Source of the DNA: Oceanospirillum sediminis | GTDB lineage: Bacteria; Pseudomonadota; Gammaproteobacteria; Pseudomonadales; Halomonadaceae | Length of the DNA: 64,000 bases | Direction: 5' to 3' | NCBI RefSeq assembly: GCF_014164585.1 | Contig: NZ_JACJFM010000004.1 | Span: forward strand, 1 to 64,000 | In this document: piece after piece, positions 7,543-15,641 of the stretch | How the letters are laid out: each line of letters opens with the position of its first letter | Numbering within the stretch: position 1 is the first letter of the stretch | The notes under the pieces: model-generated | Databases searched by the model: none | Seen by the model: the letters and a program-made list of their open reading frames with translations, nothing else | Told to the model about the DNA's origin: nothing | Made by a program: the position numbers and the translations under genes

Positions 7543-8916
7543 TTACTTCTGATTAGCCTGAACAAACAGATCCATCAGATTACTGATATAAGCCTCAAAT
7601 ACAGGAGGATTACCGTTGTCGATACAAATGGCTTTCAGGTCATCAGGGCTAACCGGCCGAAGCAAGGAAATAACCGTATCGTACTGACGGCGAACAGAAG
7701 TCCGGCGCTTTACCTTGTTCAAGATTTTTCCTTCTGTACTCCACCAAATCCGGTTGTAATCCCCCAGATCCGACAACTCTTCTGTCAGCCCAGCAAAGTT
7801 TCCGTCGTTTTTCACCAGATGCAGTACCTTCTGGTATTGGGCTTGTGCAATCTCTTCTGATATTTTCTTATCCTGCCAACTGGCCAGGTTGATTGCCAGA
7901 CAAGGCCCGTCATTGCTGAAGCATAACCAGGCGGTCAGATAGAAGTGCGGGTATTGGCTATCCGGCAGTTTAATTCTGATCCACTGACTATTACGTCGAC
8001 AGCTGATTCCTTTTTGCGAAAGAGTCTGGATTACTCGTTGTCCGAGCAAGTCAGATTCGTGATAAGTATCAAGCAGCTCCACATCATCAGGATGACTGAT
8101 CATTTCATCAACCAGTTCACTCCATACCTCGAGTGAATCATCACACTCACTGATTTGTGGGTTCCACATATCCCATAGCAACGTCTCCATACCATTCCAG
8201 ACAAAATCACTCTCAACCTCTGGATTAAGAATGTCCAGATATTGCTCCAGATACAGACGAGTAGCCTGCATATCCCGTCGTCGGGCCTCGTCCAGTGTAT
8301 TTTCTATGGCTGTAATCAGAGTGTTCTTGTTCAGGTACTCGAAAGCACCTTCTCTGTCTTTGCTATGAACCTTATCCCCTAATTCCAGAATAAAAAAATG
8401 AACGTCAGAATATTTCCCTGGATACTTGCTTCTGACGAAGGATTGGTAAGCCTCCAGGTCATTCTGAACCACACCATTATGTTTATACTCAAAAACTAAA
8501 GCCCTTCGGCGATTGCCTGTTCTAAGCTCTAATGCATGATCGATTCGTAGCTTTCTGGAGCCTTTGACCTGTATTTCGCTATACTTATGCTCCCCCTCAA
8601 TAGGACAGATTTTAAAATCATCGCCATTAATAATGTCAGTAATTGCCGTATCATCCAGTCCTATATCATCTGCGATACATTCCAGCCAATAGCGGGCAAA
8701 CACCAGGGCCAGATGCACATTTCTCTCCGGGTCCAATAAAAAGTCCAGAAATGCCCCGTGGCGGATTTCATGGTTTTCCAGTTTCAGAATACGGAAAATA
8801 TTGGTCTCTTGCTCCGGTAGGGGATTTTCCGTTTTTCTTCTCTGTTGCAATACTTCGTTAATGGCTTCTAAAGACTCAGCCATTTGATCTTTTAGTTTTT
8901 TGGTTAATTTGGCCAT
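7543..8916 (-). CDS. PD-(D/E)XK nuclease superfamily protein
   Basis: The 457-residue protein begins with an NIFRILKLENHEIRHGAFLDFLL block followed by a long helix. The nuclease core is then RIDHALELRTG and ALVFEYKHNGVVQNDLEAY (about residues 120-160), giving the Asp, Glu-x-Lys and a following helix with Gln. This layout matches the PDDEXK_4-type family (PF14281), often carried by phages and islands. The C-terminal half is uncharacterised. It is a single-gene unit between hairpin B and the nicotianamine synthase-like gene. Defence or anti-competitor activity is plausible by family but not shown. Confidence 0.75.
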   Translation of the reverse strand: MAKLTKKLKDQMAESLEAINEVLQQRRKTENPLPEQETNIFRILKLENHEIRHGAFLDFLLDPERNVHLALVFARYWLECIADDIGLDDTAITDIINGDDFKICPIEGEHKYSEIQVKGSRKLRIDHALELRTGNRRRALVFEYKHNGVVQNDLEAYQSFVRSKYPGKYSDVHFFILELGDKVHSKDREGAFEYLNKNTLITAIENTLDEARRRDMQATRLYLEQYLDILNPEVESDFVWNGMETLLWDMWNPQISECDDSLEVWSELVDEMISHPDDVELLDTYHESDLLGQRVIQTLSQKGISCRRNSQWIRIKLPDSQYPHFYLTAWLCFSNDGPCLAINLASWQDKKISEEIAQAQYQKVLHLVKNDGNFAGLTEELSDLGDYNRIWWSTEGKILNKVKRRTSVRRQYDTVISLLRPVSPDDLKAICIDNGNPPVFEAYISNLMDLFVQANQK

Positions 8917-8983
8917 GATACATCCTTGGCTCAGGAGTTAGTTTTATCTGATATTCAAGATAAATACGCTTATGTTTGCGAGT

Positions 8984-9760
8984 TTACACCGGCTGGAAAA
9001 CGGTGCTTATACTGTTTGCAATACGGCATGTGCCCGCCAGCCGAAAACCCAGTGTCTCAGCATCTTGCTGATGGATAGGTTCTCTGACCAGCTGATGTAA
9101 TAGCAAAGGATTACGTACGCATACCCAGGCATCTGATGTAGCACGAATTTGCTTCAGAACACTGGCTTTGTCTTCCACCATCGCAGCCACTGTAACCAGA
9201 TCAAACTCACTATAGTCTGCCTGATTACCCTCAGCCTGAATAACAGGCAGATCACCTTGTTTCATTTTATTCAGTACCTGCCTGACCAGAGACACTACCT
9301 CATCATCGCGATCAATACAGGTAACAGGTGCTCCAGAATAAATAGTAAAATGAATCTGAGACTGGGGTAATGCTCCACCGCCAATCATCGCCAGCTTTTT
9401 ATCACGCTGACTGAAATCAAAACCCAACCTCTCCCAATGCTCTACCTGAGATTTAAGTAAGACGGGCAGGTGCTTATCAAACCAGGTATCCTGAAACAGG
9501 TCATCTATACGACCCTCCAGATAATCTTCAGCGACTTTCTTCTCTGATCTCAGATGCAATTCCCCATGTAAACGCGTCAGGTCCTTACGAAAAGTGATCT
9601 GCTCTGCGATAGACTGAACATCAGCCTCTGTCATCGGAGTGGAAAGCAATTCAACGAATTCGTCATAAATTTTTTTAACTGCAGGTGTTTGTATCACGGG
9701 GTTTTGCAGGGTACAGAGGTGGTCGTAAAACAAGTACAAGCTTTCTACTATCTGATCCAT
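8984..9760 (-). CDS. Nicotianamine synthase-like SAM-dependent protein
   Basis: The 258-residue protein has a helical N-terminus and a Rossmann-type methyltransferase fold. KLAMIGGGALPQSQIHFT is the SAM loop, VTCIDRDDEVVSLV holds the acidic ribose-binding strand end, and FDLVTVAAMVEDKASVLKQI forms the later strands. The GGGxLPxS loop and length fit the nicotianamine synthase family (including CntL-type metallophore enzymes), which joins aminobutyrate from SAM to an amino acid. No CntM-like dehydrogenase, exporter or receptor lies nearby, so the product is unclear. Another SAM-binding fold remains possible. Confidence 0.6.
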   Translation of the reverse strand: MDQIVESLYLFYDHLCTLQNPVIQTPAVKKIYDEFVELLSTPMTEADVQSIAEQITFRKDLTRLHGELHLRSEKKVAEDYLEGRIDDLFQDTWFDKHLPVLLKSQVEHWERLGFDFSQRDKKLAMIGGGALPQSQIHFTIYSGAPVTCIDRDDEVVSLVRQVLNKMKQGDLPVIQAEGNQADYSEFDLVTVAAMVEDKASVLKQIRATSDAWVCVRNPLLLHQLVREPIHQQDAETLGFRLAGTCRIANSISTVFQPV

Positions 9761-9930
9761 CGTCTAAATCCACTGTTTTTATAAGGTTTAAAGATGGTAT
9801 CAACAGGCAAGTTGCGACGGTATAAGGGAAAACCCTGGCTGTTAGCTTTCGGTTATTTTATTCGATGCAACTGGCAGCCAGTGGATTAAAGCGATGCTCT
9901 ATGAAATCAGGACTCTTTTGTCTGATTACA

Positions 9931-9957
9931 AAGGTATGTCCATCATAGACATACCTT
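9931..9957. repeat. Hairpin D (CATCATA loop)
   Basis: Perfect 10-bp arms 9931-9940 and 9948-9957 enclose CATCATA. A related copy with weaker pairing lies at 10097-10119. They share the GGTAT-ATACC outer arms. Confidence 0.7.
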
Positions 9958-10016
9958 CATACCCGTTTCAGCGGCATTGGCCAGAGTTGCAAAACGACAT
10001 CCAGAGAAGAATTCAG

Positions 10017-10041
10017 AGGCATGGTTATGACAACCACACCT
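10017..10041. repeat. Hairpin C of the module-boundary palindrome
   Basis: GGTTATGACAACC lies at its centre, identical to the centre of hairpin B, within longer arms (AGGCAT/ACACCT with mismatches). Confidence 0.65.
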
Positions 10042-10278
10042 GATAAGCAATAAAGAAAAGCACATCTACGAACTGCGATTGTCAGCTGCTTTCGATGGTA
10101 TATCCATCATAAACATACCCTGACTCTCACCTCACCCATTCCCCCATTTTAAAAAGGAAGGAAGGCATAGGGGTTCTGGTGTCTGCAAAAACTTCGCGAC
10201 TCTACGCGCCCGCATAAATGAAAGTGCCAGAAAGGACCCGCAAGAATTATGATGAGATACGATTAAGTCTTCAGATAC

Positions 10279-10309
10279 AAAAACAGCCCTGGCATATAAG
10301 CCAGAGCTG
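10279..10309 (-). terminator. Rho-independent terminator after the secreted protein gene
   Basis: On the minus strand CAGC-T-CTGGC pairs with GCCAG-G-GCTG around TTATAT, and five T follow. It lies 32 nt beyond the stop of the gene ending at 10341. Confidence 0.7.
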
Positions 10310-10340
10310 CTATTGAAATAAGACAGAGGATCTGAACGTA

Positions 10341-11354
10341 TTACAAAGACCAGTTTGAAATCGGTCCCCAGTAGTTCCACTCTCCACCATCAATCAGATA
10401 CCAAAGATCACCATCCCACTCCAGAACAAATGACGTTCTACCTGTACTCATAGTGTATGAACGATAGTAGTATTCCCCATCAGTGGCACTCCCATAACGA
10501 GTGGATGAAGGGAAGTAATAGCTGTAGTTGTTTTCAATATCATTGAATACACGGTCAGCATAGCTGGCGGTGCTGCCATTACCTGAAGATGCTTTCTGCT
10601 TGTACCTGCTAAACCGATAAACCAGTTTTTTGCTATCTGAATCGTCGTTATAGAAAGCCAGCGCATAATTACCTGCAGACAGGTTAAGCACCATTGCACC
10701 TGGCTGACTGCCATTTACAGAGCCAGAGGAATAATCGGTATAATAGTTAAACCGGCCTCTGGCCTTGAAGCTGGCTATATCACTGGCAGGGATCACATAG
10801 CTCTTAAGCCCTGTACTCAGACCATCAACCTGATAAACATAGCCATCTGTGACGGTGAAAGGCTGTACCAGCCACCCATTTCCGTTCACACTGGTAACTT
10901 CTTTGATGTCTGTAGAAACGTACTCATAGCCGTCAATCTTCGCCTCAGAATAATCCAGCTCATACGAAATTACATTATCGCCATTGACGGTATTTCTGAT
11001 CGCAACAGCATACTTACCGGGTGATAGCGTTACACTGGTGATACCATACTTGTTGTTAAAGCCAGCGTAGTAATTGACACTGGAACCCTGTATGAAGCGG
11101 CTCAGATCTGACTTATCGATAATGATTGCCTGGGCCTGATAATCCGAGGCAAATATAAACTCAAAGCTGCTGGTCGATCCTATCGTAAACTCTCGATAGA
11201 GATATGCCCCTTTGCCACTCAGCTTTTTCATCTGAGTAGAAATAAACATAGTATCGCCTGTGCTCGCAGCACGGGATTGTAAGCTTAGAAAGGCAAAAAG
11301 CAATACTAAAGTATATATCAGTACACTTTTACTACGAATTAGCATCATGCTCAT
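10341..11354 (-). CDS. Secreted protein of unknown function with two repeated beta-rich units
   Basis: The start at 11354 has AGGA five bases upstream. Residues 1-30 form a signal peptide (basic start, VLIYTLVLLFAFLSL core, cleavage after SRA-A). The rest is rich in Tyr, Ser and Gly. Two related units can be seen, about residues 50-130 and 160-250, each with an F-x-A/P-S-D...F...NYY segment, then a V-L-SPGKYAVAIRN or LNLSAGNYALAFYN strand. This suggests tandem beta-sandwich (pre-peptidase-like) domains. A Trp/Tyr-rich C-terminus (SFVLEWDGDLWYLIDGGEW) follows. I recognise no enzyme. It is a lone gene with its own terminator in the accessory part of the element. Confidence 0.7.
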   Translation of the reverse strand: MSMMLIRSKSVLIYTLVLLFAFLSLQSRAASTGDTMFISTQMKKLSGKGAYLYREFTIGSTSSFEFIFASDYQAQAIIIDKSDLSRFIQGSSVNYYAGFNNKYGITSVTLSPGKYAVAIRNTVNGDNVISYELDYSEAKIDGYEYVSTDIKEVTSVNGNGWLVQPFTVTDGYVYQVDGLSTGLKSYVIPASDIASFKARGRFNYYTDYSSGSVNGSQPGAMVLNLSAGNYALAFYNDDSDSKKLVYRFSRYKQKASSGNGSTASYADRVFNDIENNYSYYFPSSTRYGSATDGEYYYRSYTMSTGRTSFVLEWDGDLWYLIDGGEWNYWGPISNWSL

Positions 11355-12157
11355 TATTATCCTGTGCGGTATTTTATTTAAGGTAAGAAGGGATCTTGAA
11401 TGGCAGCATAGTACGAAATAATAAAAAACAATAAAAATAAGCTAAATTCAAGATGTCATCATTTAAATACAAAAAACCTCATAAATACTTTTAATCAGAG
11501 CATTGCCCAGCTAAAAAGCCAGTCCAAGCATGAGAGCAGCCCGGCTGGTTCAATGGAGGTCGTTCAATATTCAAACAATATTATTAACATAGACCAGTCT
11601 GACTGAAGTGCCAGTCATTCCGATCTGTTTTTCTCATCTCTCTGTCTGACTCTGTTATCCATCTCTGTTCAGGAGCTACTACTACAACCCCCCTTACGCG
11701 TCGTATAAATAGAAAATGTTCGCGGTCTGATGCCCCGTATAAAAATAAAGTGCTGGAAAGGACCCGCGCTTTTCCCGGGAGGATGCTCGGTACCGCCCAG
11801 CGATCCGGAACAGTCTGTCATCAGTGGTCAGGCAGTCTCTGATCTGCAGAGTATTATTATAACCCCCTCCAACATTTGCCCATCTCCACACAACCTGCGG
11901 TTCAGCCACCCGTACACCAGACAGATCAGGAAGGACCCGCCATCGAACCGACAAATCAGCAATTCATCTGATCCATTCAGCCATACCTGTTACCACTACA
12001 CTCCCCCCAGCCAGAGCCATAAAGACAAACGACCTGCGGTCTGATGCCCCGAAGGTCAGAAACACAATCACTTTGCTGATCCGGTGTAGTCATTCCCCCA
12101 ATCACCTACACCGTAAGGCTTGCCGGATCGCTCCCTGATCCGGGGCTGATCCTGTCG
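11355..12157. other. Gene-free 0.8-kb region
   Basis: No ORF has a credible start and composition. A 16-mer, GCGGTCTGATGCCCCG, occurs at 11722-11737 and again at 12036-12051. AAGGACCCGC occurs near 11759 and 11935. In a lambdoid layout this is where the late promoter and Q-utilisation site would lie, downstream of the antiterminator gene, but no lysis genes follow. Confidence 0.5.
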
Positions 12158-12835
12158 TTACTTCATCCGTTCCCGCAGTTGCTCTGGTGTGCTGATCATA
12201 AACAGCAGCTCATGGTGTGCCTGATACAGACGGCTGTAGTAGTGCCGTTTGGAGCAACCACATTTTGACATCTTCTCTGGTGCATCCAGATGATCATCCA
12301 GGTATTTCGTCTCGACTACCATGCGTAGTTCAATGGGCAGTTTAGTTACAGCCCGATCCATATCGAACACTTCATCTGGCATACTGTTGGCCGAAGGATT
12401 GGTCGAGCGGATATATTGCCCGCCGCCGTCCATAATGGCTCCGAGCATTGAGCTGCCGCTGGCTTCACCCTCGCCACGGTCTTCGTTCATCAGTCGCCAT
12501 CTGGCCCAGATCTGCAGACGCGCATCTATGGCCGGAATCGCTTTCAGTTTCTTCGGACCGGTCTTGCCCGGACCAGTCCTGCTCTGAGAGGTTTGAGCGC
12601 CTGAAGCACTGGCTGCTGATGAGCGGGCCTTAGCCTGAGTGTTTCGTCTGGCCTTTGCTCGCGGTTTAGCTGAGGGCTTAGCTGACGGTTTAGCAGCAGC
12701 CTGCCCGGTGTTCGTGTGTCGTGATCCTTCTGTCGTATCCATCGCATCATGCCCCGCGATCGGCAGATGACAGGCCGTTTGCCCCTGGCCTGTTGTCTGC
12801 GTCTTCTCCGTATCAATCCTGTGAGGTATTCCCAT
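12158..12835 (-). CDS. Phage antiterminator Q-like protein
   Basis: After a low-complexity Ala/Lys/Pro/Ser N-terminus (to about residue 95) the C-terminal 125 residues follow the Phage_antitermQ pattern: RLQIWARWRL, a Gly-rich turn, NSMPDEVFDMDRAVTKLP, LRMVVETKYLDD, then a helix-turn-helix-like KMSKCGCSKRHYYSRLYQAHHELLF. Q proteins let RNA polymerase read through late terminators. The start overlaps the P-like gene by 23 nt. The true start may lie further in, because the N-terminus is atypical. No late genes are visible downstream. Confidence 0.65.
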   Translation of the reverse strand: MGIPHRIDTEKTQTTGQGQTACHLPIAGHDAMDTTEGSRHTNTGQAAAKPSAKPSAKPRAKARRNTQAKARSSAASASGAQTSQSRTGPGKTGPKKLKAIPAIDARLQIWARWRLMNEDRGEGEASGSSMLGAIMDGGGQYIRSTNPSANSMPDEVFDMDRAVTKLPIELRMVVETKYLDDHLDAPEKMSKCGCSKRHYYSRLYQAHHELLFMISTPEQLRERMK

Positions 12836-14099
12836 GTCGCATTCCCAGTTGTGATTTCAGTTGATCCAGATAGCTCTGTGCCGTTCGTTTCTCATGTTCT
12901 GTGCGTACAGAGCGTCCGTTCTGGTGCTGTTCCAGTGCTTTCTCTCTGGGCTGTGGGATGGTGAGCCTTGCCCCGGACATCACCTGCCTGCACAGCTGCA
13001 GATAGTGTTTATCAAATCGGTTCCGAACCCCGCTCAGTCCGCATTGCAGGTCATGCCAGCCCGTGGCCTTGCCTGCCAGGTACACTGCCGGATGACTCCA
13101 GTTTGCGATCACCTCCGGATGGTTCGGGTTATGAGCCTTACAGCAGACTTCCCGGTAGGCGTCTTCCGAATCTGGCAGTCCGAACTCTTCCGGTGTTGGC
13201 AGACAACAGCGGACAAACTCCGTCATCGAGGGCGCTTTGTCGTACTCTGCAAAGCAACGGTTTACCCCGATCTCCAGCCGTTCGTCTGAACACCTCGCCA
13301 GTGCATTGCCCCATTCCGCCTTACCGGCCCGCATCAGTTCGGCAGAACCGAAACGGCTACTCCAGATGTGGCCGTAGTTCACCTGCATCCGGATAAACAA
13401 CTGATCGATACGATCCGGAGGTTTCGCCTCCTGCTCTGGCCCAGCGTCCAGCACCTCTGGCTGTGGTGGCTCAGGATCAGGGATTGGTGACTCTGTCTGA
13501 GCCTGACCAACATCCGCCTGATCAGCATCTGATGCCGGATGCCCTGCCGAGGGTTCTGGCCCGTACATCGCGTACACATCTGCCGGAACAGTCTCAGTGC
13601 TGGCCTGATGACTCTCAGCCCCAGGAGACTGGCCAGAGATTCGGGTTGCTCCAGATGTCACCGGACTCACTGACGCTGTCTGCATGTTCTGATTCGGCAG
13701 CGCTCTGTCGGTCGTATTCCCAGCCGGACTCACTGACGCTGCTGGCCGGGCTTGTGGTGATGCCTCCTGAGTGTTCGGCTCCTGCACCCCTGGAAACCTC
13801 GCCTGCAACAACCGGCTGACCGATGCCGTGTCCCGCATCCTGTCGCCCTGTGGTCTCGTGGCCTGCTGCTGATTGAACTGCTGCCGTTGCTGGCTGGACG
13901 GTTCCTGTGCCTGCCCCTGAACACTGGCCTGATCTATCGTCTGCCCGTTGAGCGGTTGGCAGGTCATCTGTCCGGTACTCCGTCTGTCGGCTGGCCTTTG
14001 ACTGGAAATAATCGAAGGCCCCGGCACAGCTGGCGGCCAGACGTTCGGCGGCATTTTTCGGTTTACTGCGTCCGCAGACGCCGGAGGTTGGTTTGGCAT
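12813..14099 (-). CDS. Phage replication protein P-like (helicase loader)
   Basis: The ATG at 14099 has GGGAG 8 nt upstream and is preferred over 14159. The first 270 residues are Gln/Pro/Ser/Ala-rich linker. The C-terminal 150 residues match lambda P-type proteins: RMQVNYGHIWSSRFG, WGNALARCSDERLEIGVNRC, PSMTEFVRCCLP, NWSHPAVYLAGKATGW and FDKHYLQLCRQVMSG. Such proteins deliver host DnaB to the origin-bound initiator. It overlaps the DnaT-like frame upstream by nearly 500 bp in a different frame and overlaps the Q-like start by 23 nt. Confidence 0.7.
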   Translation of the reverse strand: MPNQPPASADAVNRKMPPNVWPPAVPGPSIISSQRPADRRSTGQMTCQPLNGQTIDQASVQGQAQEPSSQQRQQFNQQQATRPQGDRMRDTASVSRLLQARFPGVQEPNTQEASPQARPAASVSPAGNTTDRALPNQNMQTASVSPVTSGATRISGQSPGAESHQASTETVPADVYAMYGPEPSAGHPASDADQADVGQAQTESPIPDPEPPQPEVLDAGPEQEAKPPDRIDQLFIRMQVNYGHIWSSRFGSAELMRAGKAEWGNALARCSDERLEIGVNRCFAEYDKAPSMTEFVRCCLPTPEEFGLPDSEDAYREVCCKAHNPNHPEVIANWSHPAVYLAGKATGWHDLQCGLSGVRNRFDKHYLQLCRQVMSGARLTIPQPREKALEQHQNGRSVRTEHEKRTAQSYLDQLKSQLGMRHGNTSQD

Positions 14100-14376
14100 A
14101 ACGTGACTCCCTGTTGATCGATGGCCCCGCTGACCGTGACAGATCGCCCGGTTCGGCAAACAGCTCTGGCCGGTTGCGCTGATTCCACATCAGCTGATCC
14201 ACCAGCTTCAGCTCCCACTTGTGCTGGCTCATGGACAGGCCCTCGCTGGCCCGGTAGGTACGGAACTCCCGCAGCAGATCCTGATACAGCGCCGGGGACA
14301 GATGCTTCAGCGACACACCGCGCATACGGCACAGGGCTTTCAGACGCTGGGTATCCGGTTCCCAGCCCTCCTGCAT
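13615..14376 (-). CDS. DnaT-like domain protein (likely C-terminal part of the initiator, frame displaced)
   Basis: Residues 5-75 (WEPDTQRLKALCRMRG, then LSPALYQDLLREFRTYRASEGLS and WELKLVDQLMWNQ) resemble the C-terminal ssDNA-binding domain of DnaT found at the end of phage O-like proteins. The frame is open upstream to about 14512 through GHKSGPFPMQEGW and overlaps the last 57 codons of the initiator frame. Either a base change in the low-complexity linker has split one gene, or DnaT is a separate overlapping gene starting at 14376. The part beyond about residue 120 lies over the P-like gene in another frame and is probably not meaningful. Confidence 0.5.
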   Translation of the reverse strand: MQEGWEPDTQRLKALCRMRGVSLKHLSPALYQDLLREFRTYRASEGLSMSQHKWELKLVDQLMWNQRNRPELFAEPGDLSRSAGPSINRESRYAKPTSGVCGRSKPKNAAERLAASCAGAFDYFQSKASRQTEYRTDDLPTAQRADDRSGQCSGAGTGTVQPATAAVQSAAGHETTGRQDAGHGIGQPVVAGEVSRGAGAEHSGGITTSPASSVSESGWEYDRQSAAESEHADSVSESGDIWSNPNLWPVSWG

Positions 14377-15641
14377 GGGAAACGGGCCAGACTTGTGCCC
14401 TGGGTTTGCTGATGAACTCTGTCCTGTGGGGTGATCTCTGCCTGTGGCTGGAATGGCCCCTGATGATTCGGGGTGCTCTGCTGGCTCTGATGATTCTGCT
14501 GACCATGATCATGAGGAATATTCTGATCGCTCTGATCGTCAATCGGATGCTCATTAGCCTGACGATCACTCGACTGTCCCGGATTCGAACCAGACCACGC
14601 CTGCTGACCGCTCTGAATCGAACCACCCTGAATAACCTCTTCTGACGGCTGAGTGCTGTATGCGGCTGCCGGTGTTAAAACAGCCTCGTGATAATCGTGA
14701 GCCTCATAGCCGACCGCTGGCACAGCAGCAGCAGTAATCTGTGACGTATTCTCTGTAGTAATCTCTGTATATAGATCGCAGGATTCTGCACTCTTAATGT
14801 CAGGATTCTGCGCTTTGATTGCAGAATCCTGCATTGTTAACGCAGAAACCTGATCTCTAACGCCAGAGTCCTGCAAACTGCTGTTATTAAAGGCATTTTC
14901 CTGACTGGCGGTGAACGGGCCGGTATTCAGGTGCTGATCCCATGAATTTAAGAATGCAGCATTCTGCATACTGTTGATTTCACTGGCTTTTTTCGATGAG
15001 TCATTGTGTGGATAATTCAGACAATATGCTCCGTTCGCTAATACTGCAGAATCCTGCATACTGCTGTTTTTAAACGGATTTTTAGCCTCATAATCTGAGA
15101 GTGCAGAATCCTGCAAACTGGCGGAATACAAAGGGATTTCTGCCCGTGCCTGAACACCCTTAGCCAGAACAGACTGGCCCTGCACCGGTTGATTACCCTC
15201 TGTCTGAAGATGGCCTGCCTGAACCTGACCAGATGGATCTCCCGCACTGGCCGCGCCCTTCGATCCGTTCCCCTCACCAGAAGACGAACCACCCGAGCAG
15301 GACTTTGTCAGCAGACTGATCAGCTCAAACAGCCGCTTAATATTCAGCCGGTAGAACAGACGGCCCGGACGGCCCCGGCGCTTCTCCTCCAGCAGACCGG
15401 CCTTTTTAAGATCACGCCGGGCGCGGATCTGCTCTGAACGGGACAGCCGGGTTTCCTCCTGCCACTGCTTACCGGTTTTATAGAACCATCCGGCACGTTC
15501 TGACGGGATACGCTGGCCCGTAGACCAGTAATAGGCCTGACTTAAAAATACCGCTCCCACGGTAGACCCCGCCACATCCCGGAACACCGGATGATAGGCA
15601 ATAGTGCGGGATAACAAGCTGGCAATCAGTTCCGAATTCAT
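14340..15641 (-). CDS. Phage replication initiator (O-like, winged-helix N-terminus)
   Basis: The ATG at 15641 follows AGGAGG and is chosen over the longer frame to 15713. Residues 1-110 form a helix-turn-helix replication-organiser domain (LSRTIAYHPVFRDVAGSTVGAV, then YYWSTGQRI and LSRSEQIRARRDLKKAGLLEE with a basic RRGRPGRLFYRLN wing). The middle is Ser/Gln/Asn-rich and contains a recurring S-x-x-Q-D/N-S/A unit because the DNA holds iterons there. The tail after about 14500 reads as low-complexity linker ending in RRAGNRIPSV, whereas the DnaT-like domain continues in another frame. Together with 12813-14099 it forms the replication module. Confidence 0.65.
   Translation of the reverse strand: MNSELIASLLSRTIAYHPVFRDVAGSTVGAVFLSQAYYWSTGQRIPSERAGWFYKTGKQWQEETRLSRSEQIRARRDLKKAGLLEEKRRGRPGRLFYRLNIKRLFELISLLTKSCSGGSSSGEGNGSKGAASAGDPSGQVQAGHLQTEGNQPVQGQSVLAKGVQARAEIPLYSASLQDSALSDYEAKNPFKNSSMQDSAVLANGAYCLNYPHNDSSKKASEINSMQNAAFLNSWDQHLNTGPFTASQENAFNNSSLQDSGVRDQVSALTMQDSAIKAQNPDIKSAESCDLYTEITTENTSQITAAAVPAVGYEAHDYHEAVLTPAAAYSTQPSEEVIQGGSIQSGQQAWSGSNPGQSSDRQANEHPIDDQSDQNIPHDHGQQNHQSQQSTPNHQGPFQPQAEITPQDRVHQQTQGTSLARFPCRRAGNRIPSV
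14777..15115 (+). repeat. Iteron array inside the initiator gene (candidate origin)
   Basis: Copies of the palindromic 14-mer TGCAGAATCCTGCA or close variants begin at 14777, 14799, 14820, 14841, 14861, 14955, 15045 and 15102, with a degenerate one near 14892. Three copies (14820, 15045, 15102) are exact. AT-rich sequence lies beside them (15063-15083). Lambda ori has the same design, with iterons inside O. Confidence 0.8.

Larger units (their letters stand above)
9761..10283. other. Intergenic region with recurrent hairpins
   Basis: No convincing gene is present. Three palindromes occur: 9931-9957 (perfect 10-bp stem, loop CATCATA), 10017-10041 (hairpin C, TTATGAC type) and 10097-10119 (CCATCAT type). 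The sequence around 10200-10235 resembles 11733-11770, sharing an AAAGGACCCGC core. Confidence 0.6.

Noticed and set aside
6765-10119. Integron attC sites around the toxin-antitoxin modules
   Set aside because: The hairpins lack the GTTRRRY/RYYYAAC core sites and no IntI-type integrase is present.
10132-10380. 82-codon minus-strand ORF
   Set aside because: It overlaps the 3' end of the secreted protein gene and the terminator, and lacks a start signal.
14777-15115. Possible CRISPR array
   Set aside because: The repeats are 14-bp palindromes with irregular spacing inside a coding frame and without cas genes; iterons explain them better.
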